Assembly: GCA_004369085.1 (NCBI GenBank)
Contig: ML210146.1
Coordinates: forward strand, 1 to 64,000
DNA length: 64,000 nucleotides
DNA from: Coprinopsis marcescibilis
Lineage: Eukaryota; Basidiomycota; Agaricomycetes; Agaricales; Psathyrellaceae
Direction: 5' to 3'
Made by a program: the position numbers and the translations under genes. Shown piece by piece: positions 13,715-24,026 of the stretch; position 1 is the first letter of the stretch; the number at the start of each line of letters is the position of its first letter. The notes below the pieces were generated by a model. That model had not been told where the DNA came from, searched no databases, and saw only the letters and a program-made list of their open reading frames with translations.

Positions 13715-14063
13715 CTGTATGGCTGCACTGTATCGTATCTTGTGATGTAACTTATACCTGTAATATCTTTACTTTCTGTATAATAGCTTTAATGTTAATT
13801 TGTGTAAATCGGGTTGTTCAGTTGTTTAGGGGCTTGGCTTGGCACATGCCACGCGCCGGGACCAGATGCCGCTGAGGTCGAGCCGCTGAAATGCAAGGTC
13901 AACGAATGTTGAACGTTGACCGTTAACATCAAGTTGTTTAGAGTTGGTTCTTTCTGTCAAGCTTGGAGGAATGTTTAACTCTTGGTTCATTTGGACTGTC
14001 ATATCCAACACAGCCCGGTATGTCGTTTCGTCTCTCATTTGCATGTGAGGTTCAGAAAGACTG
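13715..14063. other. Intergenic region between DUG3 and ICE2
   Basis: No gene is seen. It holds a second copy of the 12-mer GTTGAACGTTGA (13908-13919), also present at 11402-11413, and presumably the promoter and 5' leader of the Ice2 gene. A short ATG-led ORF at about 13971 could be a leader exon, but its join to the Ice2 frame is not supported. Confidence 0.4.
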
Positions 14064-15344
14064 ATGCTCATGTTTTCAAGGCTTTCGACAGCACTTCAGA
14101 TTCTTGTATTCCTTCCATTGACTCTTGCGACACTCTCAAGACAGGCGTTCCTTCTGCTTTCTTTGCTACTCTCCGTCCACTCTCTTATCCATGGAACACT
14201 CGCGTTTTTATGGGGCTCAAAAGCACTCTCTGTGCTTCAGGTGCCAATGCACCCGTTCCTCCTGCTCCTCTCCTTCAACCTCTTCTCTTCTACTGTGAAT
14301 CCATGGATTCTGACCGCGGCAAACTGGTGGGGAAAGTCTCTGACGTTCTCGGGTCCGCTATTCATCGTCATGGAGGGGCTATCGAGTTTGCTCGTCGCGC
14401 AAAAGCTGGGTCAAGAAGGGAAGAAGCTTATTAGTGTCCCGGGTCGGGAAGAGTTCTATCAGTTCGCTCTATTGCTTGGCACATCTGTTGCATATGTTGC
14501 CTCTGCTTGGTGGATTGTCAACGTTCGTCCTTCATTTTCTTGGTTGCAATTGAACTAACCCCGGTCACTTTTCACAGTCATATCCAACTGCAGCTTCCTC
14601 GCCCCTGTCCTCCACCCTCCTGGGAGTGGCCCTAACGGCATTCGTCTTCTTGACTGTGATCGGCTTCTTCATGAGGCGGACAAACATCATTGAATCTTCT
14701 TGCCTTGCATTGTTTATTGCGTACAATGTATGGCTCTGCGGCTTCGACTCCAAGTCGTTTTCGGACCCTGCATCCTCCTAGTACGTCCTCACTGTTATTT
14801 GACGTGGTACCAGTATCTGAATCGTCTATGACAGTGCGCCACTCTTGCCTAACCTCGTACCCCATCTCCAAACATTGTTGAATTTTGTCATAAACACGCT
14901 CCCAAAACCGGTGTTAATCGCACTCCTGTACCGCCTTACTATCCTTCACTCTGCGTCTCGCATTCTTCCAACCATTGGAAGAGGCCAATGGGAATCTGAT
15001 GACGATGGTGATGATGAATGGGACAGTCGCCCAGTAAGTCCACAGCCTGCTTCTGTACTACTCATTACTTTTACTGACTGGGATCTGTTACAGACATCGA
15101 CACTCACGAGATTACTTCTAACTTACAGACAATTTATATTCGTGACAGTGTACTCCCATCTTTTGCGTGAGTTTCTTACAGCCTCGGGTAATCTGGCTCC
15201 TTCTGACGTTGGCTCGCAGTGCTAGACCATTCTTCTCAAATTTGGTGGCGGTGGATCAACATCTTCTTCACCCTTCTCATTTGGTCCATCGAGTTGGTTG
15301 TTGGTTCGGACGATGACGATGGCGAGAAATGGAAAATGGATTAA
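14064..15344 (+). CDS. ICE2: Ice2-family ER membrane protein
   Basis: Ice2 is a multi-pass endoplasmic reticulum protein that in yeast supports cortical ER inheritance and membrane lipid balance. The sequence opens with MLMFSRLSTALQILVFLPLT and has successive hydrophobic segments: around residues 10-50, in the PFLLLLSFNLF block, in the FYQFALLLGTSVAYVASAW block, and after the intron in TLLGVALTAFVFLTVIGFF. Conserved Ice2-like pieces follow (LIALLYRLTILHSASRILP, LLTYRQFIFVTVYSHLL, WWRWINIFFTLLIWSIEL). The protein ends in an acidic then Lys-rich tail (GSDDDDGEKWKMD). A cytosolic acidic loop (SDDDGDDEWDS) sits before the last helices. Met at 14064 was taken as the start; Met at 14070 is also possible. 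It is convergent with the molybdopterin synthase gene, about 70 bp away. Confidence 0.8.
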
Positions 15345-15414
15345 CAATAACACCACCCGACACTCTACGATATGTTTTGGATACATCTATTCCTGTCTTG
15401 TCCCGTGCCAGAGG

Positions 15415-16099
15415 CTAGACGTTTTCCTTCCATACCGCAGTCCTTTCGTCCTCTCCTTCATAGAATTCTCTTTTCCATATTTGGGCTCTCTTTTTGACTT
15501 CCTCGAGGATGTATTCGCAGGCACGGAAAGCCTCTTTCCTATGTGGACAGGAAACAGCTATGACTGCGTGCGCAACGAGTCAGCGTTGGGATGCCGGGTC
15601 AGAGGGACGTACTACCCACCGATGGATGGCTCACCGACAGGGACGACCCCTAGTCGATGATATACCACGGGCTTTAGCAACGGTGGGCTCTTGGTCGTCT
15701 CGTTCTGCGGCTGATGGTCAGAGCGATGAAATTGCTGAGTAGCCTCATCGACAATGGTCGCCAAAGTCTTGATAGCCAGTTTCGAGTAGGCTTGATATTC
15801 AAGACGCGTCACAACCTTCCCTGCTCAGTTCAGTGTACCTTGTCTGTTGTTTTACACCACGATGCCTCAGTACCTTGAAAAGAATTGCGTGTAGTCCCTG
15901 TTGTCACGGTTTGATCAGCTACTTGCTTGATGTGGGTTATCAAATCCTGACCTATGAATGTCACGATTGCTCCTGAACCGTCGTCCTTCACTGTGCTCAG
16001 TATCTTCTCGACGTCTAGTTTCGAGTAGGTTATGACGCATTTCCCCGCAGGAACCTCTAGGTGTGCTTCAGTAGACGCTGCATGGTTGAGGGATTCCAT
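15415..16099 (-). CDS. MOCS2B: Molybdopterin synthase catalytic (large) subunit, MoaE/MOCS2B
   Basis: This subunit transfers sulfur from the MoaD/MOCS2A thiocarboxylate to precursor Z, making the dithiolene of the molybdenum cofactor in the cytosol. The N-terminus MESLNHAASTEAHLEV leads into GSGAIVTFIG, then after an intron TTRNSFQG, then KVVTRLEYQAYSKLAIK. The signature YHRLGVVPVGEPSIV and SCPHRKEAFRACEYILEE carry the His-Arg pair and the Lys residues expected at the active site. The protein ends KRAQIWKREFYEGEDE plus a short tail. Three introns were read; the last one splits Ile-Val at GEPSIV. An upstream extension to 16255 is open but lies in the divergent promoter, so the start at 16099 is preferred. 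Confidence 0.9.
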
Positions 16100-16343
16100 G
16101 TGATGATGGTATGTGTTCAACACGCGATCGGAACCTGTCTGGGGGCCGGATATAAATAGCTCTCGACTCTTCCTTTCCATCTTCGACCATATCACACCGC
16201 TCATCCAGCTGTCTGTGACCACCGAGTCCTTCGTATCTTCTCCGCACAACAGCAAAGCTCAGCTCTACATATTCTCGCTTATAGTCATCGTCTGAACAGC
16301 ACTCCCGCATTGCCAGAGTCTCCGCGTGCTATCGCTGTTACAG

Positions 16344-19300
16344 ATGCTTCGCTTGCGGCACCAACTCCAGCACACTGTGCCCCGACAGGCCATTAGAAGG
16401 GGTGATAGGAACTACCAACTGCTAAGCAGTCTGAGGCAAAGCGGGGCCCCAGTTGATGTCCACCCTGAAGTCGAGGACGCCTTGGCCAGAGGCTTGCCAG
16501 TCGTGTCGCTCGAAACTGCACTGGTCACACATGGTCTCCCCTATCCCGCCAACTTGGAAGTCCCTTTAGCACTTGAAAATACTGTCAGATCGACTGGTTC
16601 AATTCCTGCTACTATTGCCTTGGTTGGTGGTCGCGTCAAAATCGGCTTGGAGCGTCATGAGTTGGAGAGGCTTGCTGAAAGAAGAGAGAAACCCGCAAAG
16701 ATTTCGAGAAGGGACATTTCCTCTGCAATTGCTACCAACCAGGATGGAGGTGGGTCCTGAAATATGCGTGCCTGTGTGGTTGGTTGACACGCATTTAGGT
16801 ACAACGTGTAGCGCTACCTTGGTGTTCTCAGCCTTGGCGGGGATTAAGGTAGCTACATGCGCCTCAAATGCAAGTCTGGACAACTGATCATTTACATAAC
16901 ACGACTCGTGCTAGGTGTTTGCAACAGGCGGGTGAGTCCTACGTGCTCTTGTTTGCGAGCGTGAACTGAAGACAAAGGACAGGCTTGGTGGTGTTCATCG
17001 TGGAGCAGAGACCTGTGCGACCTCTATCTGGTGACTCGCAGCCTTTACTAATTCTCAAATCAGCTTTGGATGTTTCTGCAGATTTGCAGGAGCTAACTCG
17101 GTGCCCGGTAGGACTTGTATCATCTGGTGTAAAGTCAATATTGGACATTGGAAGGTGGGTGCTACCATTATTGTGCTTCATGTCGCGCATCTCTGATTCC
17201 CAGAAGAACTCTGGAATATTTGGCAAGTGCAGTAGCAGCGGCTTGGCCCATCCTCTTACTCTTAAAGCTTTACAGGAAACGGCCGGAGTGCCAGTCGTTG
17301 CATATAGCAAGACGAATGAATTCCCTGCTTTTTTCTCGCGGTACAGTGGACACAATGTACGTATACTTTGCTGCTCCTGGTTTCAAGCAACTCATAAAGC
17401 CTGTTAATAGGTGCCTTGGAACGTCGAAGATCCTGTGCTTGCGGCAAAAATGATATGTAACACACCTTCTCTGTTTACGCTGCATGGAAAACGACATTGA
17501 CGCTTATTTTAGTAACACAACAGCAATTGAACATGAGAAATGGTATCATTTTCGCTGCGCCGATCCCAGAGGAGTACGAGGCTTCCGGAGAAACGATACA
17601 ACTGTTGGTTAATCAGGCAGTAAAAGAGTCTGAAGAGAATGGTGTCGCGCGCAGCGGAAAGGAAGTGACTCCTTGGTTGCTCGCTCGTGTACTGGAGCTT
17701 AGTGGGGGCAGGTCGCTTGAGTCCAACATCGCCCTTCTCCAGAACAATGCCCTTATCGGTGAGTGCTTAATCGGCTCTGTCCCTTTGCTCGCACTCACTG
17801 TAACCCCAGGCGGACGAATCGCTGTGGAATACGCAAAGTTGAAGGGCGTCAGTAGTTAAATCTTCACCATCTGCAGTGCTAGTATCTAATTGTCATTTGT
17901 TTCCTCGTTGTTCTATTTGACCTTCAGAGCGTATTAAACGAGCCATGCGCCACTCGGGCCTTTGCTTCTACTTTTAGGACTCTGCCCTTTTCTACAGACA
18001 TTTCGAGGCCTCAGAGTGCACCAGCTCATCCTGCCGCGACTAATTCGGTACATATCTGCTATTGAGGCTCTGTGCATGCAAGTACTCCCACTAACTTGGT
18101 ATTTTCAAGGGACCTGCAAACATCGTTGTCATTGGCTGTTCAGCTTTGGATATAACGTCTAAAGCTGATAGCTCTGTAGACCGATCACTGGCTCCTCATT
18201 CCACAGTCCCAGGCTCTGTGTCGCTGACTCTTGGGGGGGTTGCTCGCAATATTGCCGAGGCAGCTTCTCGCTCAGCAGTGACTGCATATCCTGGTGTCAG
18301 TTCTCTCCTCCTTTCACCTATTGGAGGAGATATGTTCGGACACTTGATGGTGGAAGAAGTGACCAGGCGAGGGATGAGGAACGACGGTCTGATTACCCTA
18401 CCAGAAAGGACAGCAGTGTGCAACATGGTTCTGGATGGCGAAGGTGCCCTCGTTGGGGGCGTTGCAGACATGGACGTTACCGAAGACTTCTCACATAATG
18501 CAGTGGGTTTCGTGGACTACATTTGTTACCTTTCGCTGACTAGAACACCCCTCATAACTTCAGATTGTCCCGCGCATAACAGCTCATGCTCCTGAATTGG
18601 TCGCTTTCGACGGAAACATCACCGCAGAAACGATGATGGGATTGGTGGATCACTGCCGGCAGAGCCACATCAAAGGTAAATCCTGACGAACAACTTCACT
18701 GTGGTCATTCTAATAGCACTGACGGTCTTCCCCGAGCAGTGCTTTTGTGAGTATGGGTTCTGAATCACCATCGCGCCACGTTTTGACGCTTTGTTCCAGC
18801 GAGCCCACATCTGTATCAAAGTCCTCTAGGATCCTTCCTGCCGTTGGAAGCTGGTTGAAAACGACCAATCCCAAGAAGCCGTTGATCACACATTTTACAC
18901 CTAACGTGCTCGAACTTATCGAAGTTTATGAACAGGCGCGCTCTGACGAATACGACCTCATGTCGCACTCGTGGTGGTGGGACAACGTCAACAATCTTTC
19001 CCTAGGATCCAACTTCCGGATGGAAGTGGAACAACTTGCTCGACGGAACGTACGGGACGATGATTCTGCCAAGGGGACAATGTCGTTCCTAACCCAACAG
19101 GGAATAGCGCAGATGGCTGTTCATCTTCTCCCATTCTTTCAGCACATCTGGATAAAATGCGGCGTCAACGGTGCCATTGCTGTCATGCAGATATCGGCCG
19201 ACGACGCTAAAATTTCTGGCTTTGCGCGAGAGCGAACCAACATTGCGAAAAGATGCATCATCGCCCATGGTCTTGGCGGGGAGATACTGGTGTTGCAACA

Positions 19301-19520
19301 CTTCCCTTCTCTGCATGTCGATTCGCTAATTAACGTGACCGGAGCTGGGGATTCGTTTGTTGGCACGCTGATTGCGGGTCTTGCACACGACAGCAAGCAG
19401 ATGTACAATCCTACAGAACTCGAGCGATTGGTAAATACGGCACAACGAGCTGCCGGATTGACCCTTCAGTCGCATGAGGCTGTTTCGCCCTTGCTATCTG
19501 ACCTCGTGAGGGACAAGTAG
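16344..19520 (+). CDS. Bifunctional pseudouridine-5'-phosphate glycosidase / pseudouridine kinase
   Basis: This is a fused pseudouridine catabolism enzyme. The C-terminal pfkB kinase phosphorylates pseudouridine, and the N-terminal PsuG domain splits the C-C bond to uracil and ribose 5-phosphate. PsuG hallmarks are intact: [27 protein letters not shown] (across an intron), [20 protein letters not shown], and [19 protein letters not shown]. The kinase half has [42 protein letters not shown] and the catalytic [16 protein letters not shown]. About ten introns are present. The first 25 residues are Arg-rich without acids, which suggests mitochondrial import, though this is inference. The gene is divergent from MOCS2B (244 bp between starts) and convergent with IRC3. 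Confidence 0.92.
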
Positions 19521-19560
19521 GAATAGGTAGTGATAAAGAGAGATTGTACATATTCTAAAT

Positions 19561-22220
19561 TCAAACCGTCGACCCCGAGTTTGGATGGCTTGACGGATGA
19601 AAGAGTGGAGGCTTGACTTGAAGGCTGTCGAACCTTTTCTGTATAGCTTTGCGAGCCTTGTCTGCTGTCTTGTGGAAGGCAACCTGAGAGCGCTGAGGAA
19701 GAGTCAGTGGAGGACTGTGGCACGAGGTACTGGAACATTCAACATACAATGCCACCGTTCATCAACTTGCACAGAACAATAGCGGCTTCACCCTTGGTCA
19801 GATTATGGATCACATCCAGCGTGATTTCGTCGAATGTCCGCTGTTTGGTTAGGCTAGAAGCAACGAGGGATTTGAAAGCATTTCCGCTGGCCGTCCCCGA
19901 TTCACCCCCGCTCTTGTGGAATCTGTTCTTAATCACCTCTATTTGAGAACGAGAGGCAGGGTTTTTCCTCCAGCCAGCAAAGCGTCTACCGACGATGGGT
20001 TAGCTAAGATAAATCATAATGACCAAGTCATGCGGCGTACAGTAACTGTGGGGCCACACTAAATCCAACCAACTTCTCTACGTAGTTGTCTGCTGCACGT
20101 AACGCATCTTCCAGGCTGTGCGCTCGGAGAACTTCGCGGGTGGGTCGGTCCCGTACCACGCAGTAGCCGACGTACAAGTCTTTTGGCCGAAGTTGAAGTT
20201 TAGTAAACAGGGTTTGCTTTCGCTGCTGATAAAATTTACAGACCTTTATTGACAAGCTTGACGTGGATAGCCCTCCCAAAAGCTTCCAGGATGTACAAGT
20301 CGTCTCTACAGCGGACCCAAGCGTATGGGCTGGCCCTTCGATACGATTGGCCTTTTTTGAGGCCAAAAATTCCAGAAACATCTTCGTGGTCAAGGAAGGT
20401 GACGGAAAGCCTTTGGTCCTTATTATCTTCTTTAACCACGAGTTCATCCTCCTCGTTTTCATCTTCGTCAAACTCGCTTTGTACTCTGGCTGAGGCGGAC
20501 TCCAGAGATGCGGCAAGTAAGTCTGAAAGAATGGGAGCTTCGGCCTTGAGGTCTTCTAGTTTGGTATCTGAAAAATCCGATATGTAGCAGGGAAGACAAC
20601 ATCGAGAAAGGCTACACACTTTCCAAATTCATCGCATATGTGTCAAGTCCTAGCAATGTAGGGACAGACATGACGTTAGGAACACGGCTGGTACTGTCCA
20701 CGAAATCAACGATAAGGCAGTCTTCTTTGCCGGTAGAGGGCGAAAGCCTCATTCCACGCCCGATCTGCGCAAAACATTTCGCGATTAACTTGGGAAGAGA
20801 GAATTGGATAAAGATTTTACATACCATCTGCATGAACACATTTCGAGACCGCGTCGGTCGAGCCAAAAGCACACAATCAATGTTTGGTATATCTGCACCT
20901 TCTGTAAGAATGGCTTTGAGAGCCGTAAGCATATTGTAGCGAGCGTAACTTGAACAGGAGAATGCTCACCGCAATTGATTAGTACAGGGTATTCTCCTGC
21001 TTTGAATCCGCGTATAAGCTCTTTTCGCTCTTGTGATGGAGTAAGAGAATGGATGTGTCTGGCGTCGACTCCAATGTTTCGAAAGACCTTGGTCAATTGC
21101 TTGACATGGTCGATGTTTACGCAGAAGACGAGGGTAGATTTACGCGTGGGAGCTCGGGGTGTATGTCAACACTACTCGGCCTCGCCGTTAGGTTAACCCG
21201 CGACTTACCTACACGTTCCAGCCAGACTCGTACAGTGAGGTCGTTTGTTGTCGGGGTATTCATTACCGATGCCAGATTCTTGGCCCTAAAATCGCCAGTT
21301 TGCCCGCTGACTGCTACCTCGTCCAGCTCCAACTTCGCATGAACGGACGTTAAACGCATGGCGCACAACCTATGTTTGCCCGTAAGTAAACGCCTTCTCT
21401 AAATCCTGGAAACTTACCATTGCTCGTCTATCATTTCCAGGAAATCCCGATGGTAGACAATCTGTTCAAACACAGACCCGAGAGCAAGGGAATCGTGTCG
21501 TCCAAAGGTTGCGGAGAACCCGATGATGGGAACGGAATGAGAATGGGTGGGGTTGTCTTCCTCGTTAGAGTTGGGACGGACATCCTGATGAAAGATGCTG
21601 AGAAGCTTTCGATACCTGGAAAGAAATAAATGTTGAAGCACGCCTAGAAGAACAACAGAGCCAGAACTTACGATGGTGCAGCGGCATGATGGGCTTCGTC
21701 GACGATGATTGCCTTGAAGTTCTTGGGCTGGAACTTTTCCAATCTCAAGGGGTTCAACAAGGTTTGATAGGTTGCCACTGTCCTATTAAGAGCGACTTTT
21801 GAGTATAAATGCGACTGGGGATTGGACTTGTCCAACGCACAGGTCGGCAAGTCCAGACGCCGTGTGCTTTGCGCCTTGCTCAATCTCAACGGTCCACTCG
21901 GGGAACAGATGTTTAGCGGTGGCTGCAGCCTGCCTCGCGAGTTCTATGCTGTTGACAATGACCAGAGCCTGAGAGCCTCCCTCGTTCGTCGCACGTAGCC
22001 TTGATACGAGGGTGACGAATACTGTTGTTTTTCCAGAGCCAGTTGGCAGTGATACGCCTATGCGAGATACCCCATTCTCCAAAGTCTCGAGGCAAGAGTT
22101 GATGCAGTGTTCTTGGTAAGGTCGCAAGATGACCTGTGTCGCTTCCGTTGACAAGAAACGACTGCGACGGTGAATACCAAAGAAACCTTGGGAGACAGTT
22201 CTACATCGTGAGCCTAGCAT
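19561..22220 (-). CDS. IRC3: Mitochondrial SF2 helicase Irc3
   Basis: This is a double-strand DNA-dependent ATPase/helicase of superfamily 2 that maintains mitochondrial DNA in yeast. The N-terminus [20 protein letters not shown] is basic and Ser/Arg-rich, as expected for a mitochondrial presequence, followed by [10 protein letters not shown]. Helicase motifs in order are [11 protein letters not shown] (Walker A), VDEAHHAA (DEAH), IIGFSATF (motif III), [35 protein letters not shown], and [16 protein letters not shown] (motif VI, across an intron). The accessory C-terminal region ([20 protein letters not shown] and later) matches the Irc3 type rather than general DEAH helicases. An earlier non-ATG extension to 22295 was not used. 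About ten introns were read, and the last exon encodes [18 protein letters not shown] to the stop. Confidence 0.88.
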
Positions 22221-22442
22221 GTGAGAGTAAAAGGTCAAGGTTCGAGGAGCAATATACGCCACAGACAAGCTCAAGGTATCACTCAAAATTGTCAAGGACT
22301 CAGGTAATGATTGTTAGGCGTAGGCAAACACCACGAAAAAGCAACACAGCACAGAAAGAGCGATTGGACATAATAAAATGAGAGTCTATTATGAGTAAAA
22401 TGACTATAGCAGTGACGTCTAGGTATATAAGACAGTAATTTT

Positions 22443-23709
22443 TTAGCCGGATCCACCGGAGTAGACCTTGCCGAACATGACCTGCTGGAGCTTGTCGTAC
22501 AATGACAAGACACCTGCACCAGCAACACCACGGAGGATATTGGCACCGGCACCCTTGAAGAGAGACTTCATGCCCTCCTTGGCGACGATCTGAGAGCCAG
22601 CGTCGAACATGGACTTGTAGTGGACAGCAGAACCGGAGGTCATCATCATGCGACGACTAGGGGGACAACGTAAGAAAAAGCACATGTTAGGGAAGTCGAA
22701 AGAACGTACCGGATGGTATCGAGAGGGTATGACGCGAGACCAGCACCGATGGTGACACCCCAACCGAGAGCGAACGAAGCCAGGAATGATCCTTCGAGAG
22801 CACCGACGAGGACAACAGGCTCTGCAAAATAACGTCAACCAGGACCACGGTGAAATGAGGGGACGCAAGACGCACTCAAGGAGTCGTAGACACCGAAGTA
22901 GAGACCGCGATAGACGATGATACCGACGACTGAGGGAACGAATCCACGGTAGAGACCAGCAAGACCGTCGCTGGCGAGGGTCTTCTTGTAGACATCGACC
23001 AAACCGTTGAATTGACGAGCTCCTCCACCCTTGGCGGACTTGGCATCATTGGCGAGACGGGTACGGGCGTAATCGAGGGAGTACACAAAGAGGAGCGACG
23101 AAGCACCAGCAGCACCACCGGAGGCGACGTTGCCAGCGAACCACTTCCAGTAACCGTCGTTCTTCTTGAAACCGAACAAGGACTTGAAGTAGTCCTCTGC
23201 GGACAAAGTTAGTCGTGCAATCCAGTTTCACGACAATCGAACAACGTACTGAAGGCGAAGTTGAGGGCTTGGGTGGGGAAGTAACGGATAACGTTGGCGG
23301 TGTTTCCTCTCCACAGCGACACAAGACCCTCCTCCCTGTAGGTGCGGCTAAATGCGTCGGCGACACCCTTGTAAGGGGTGGCGAGACGACCCTGCTTAAT
23401 CTAAATGTTGTGACGTGTCAATTCAGGCTTGCGCGGGTCCAGCGAGAAGACTGACCATCTCATCCTGGTTCTGGACCAAGAGCTTGATACGCTCAATGGG
23501 GGCGGCGCTAGTCTTTGCGACAGCCTGTAGACAATATTTTAAGGATAAAAGTCGCAAAATAGAAAGCGGCAAAACTTACAGCGGAGACACCACCCATCAA
23601 GAAATCGACTGCAAGCGCGAAACGCGTTAGTACCGGATAACGACGACGACGACAAAGGGTACGCACTGGCGAACTCCTGAGGAGTCTTGCCTTTCCTGAC
23701 TTCAGCCAT
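22443..23709 (-). CDS. AAC: Mitochondrial ADP/ATP carrier
   Basis: This inner-membrane antiporter exchanges cytosolic ADP for matrix ATP. The protein has the three-repeat mitochondrial carrier layout. Repeat 1 has [18 protein letters not shown], repeat 2 [15 protein letters not shown], and repeat 3 [16 protein letters not shown], which contains the RRRMMM signature specific to ADP/ATP carriers. The start [14 protein letters not shown] is short and without a cleaved presequence, as usual. Five introns lie near 23655-23524, 23400-23455, 23197-23250, 22815-22875 and 22655-22708. The codons are strongly C-biased at third positions, as in highly expressed fungal genes. It ends KVYSGGSG. Confidence 0.97.
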
Positions 23710-24026
23710 TATTTTGGAGGAGGGAGTGAGTGGAGGTGGAGGAGGAAGGAAACGATGGTGAAGAGCAATTCTCAAATTTCGCGCTGTCAAAAAGCTTTTC
23801 GGGAAACACCGGATCAGTCAAAACTCCGCTCAAACCCGGCACCGTTTCCCCGGCCTCTTCCCCGGCCCAATCCCAGCCAATCCCGTGTTTCTTGGCATTG
23901 CATTGCTTTGAAGATTTCACCGGCGGAATCAATCTTTTAGACAACCTGAATGTGCATGAAACGAGCAACTACTGCGGCATAAGGTACATATTATAAAAGC
24001 TAGCAATCCTATAGAATTAAGTTATG
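23710..24026. other. Intergenic region between AAC and the SUMO ligase
   Basis: It should hold the AAC promoter and 5' leader (next to 23709) and the 3' end of the SUMO ligase transcript. The stretch 23720-23755 is purine-rich (pyrimidine-rich on the AAC strand), which fits a highly expressed fungal promoter or leader. No gene is seen. Confidence 0.4.

Noticed and set aside
15830..16255. N-terminal extension of the molybdopterin synthase subunit to 16255
   Set aside because: The extension lies in the divergent promoter and has no family similarity; Met at 16099 precedes the conserved start.
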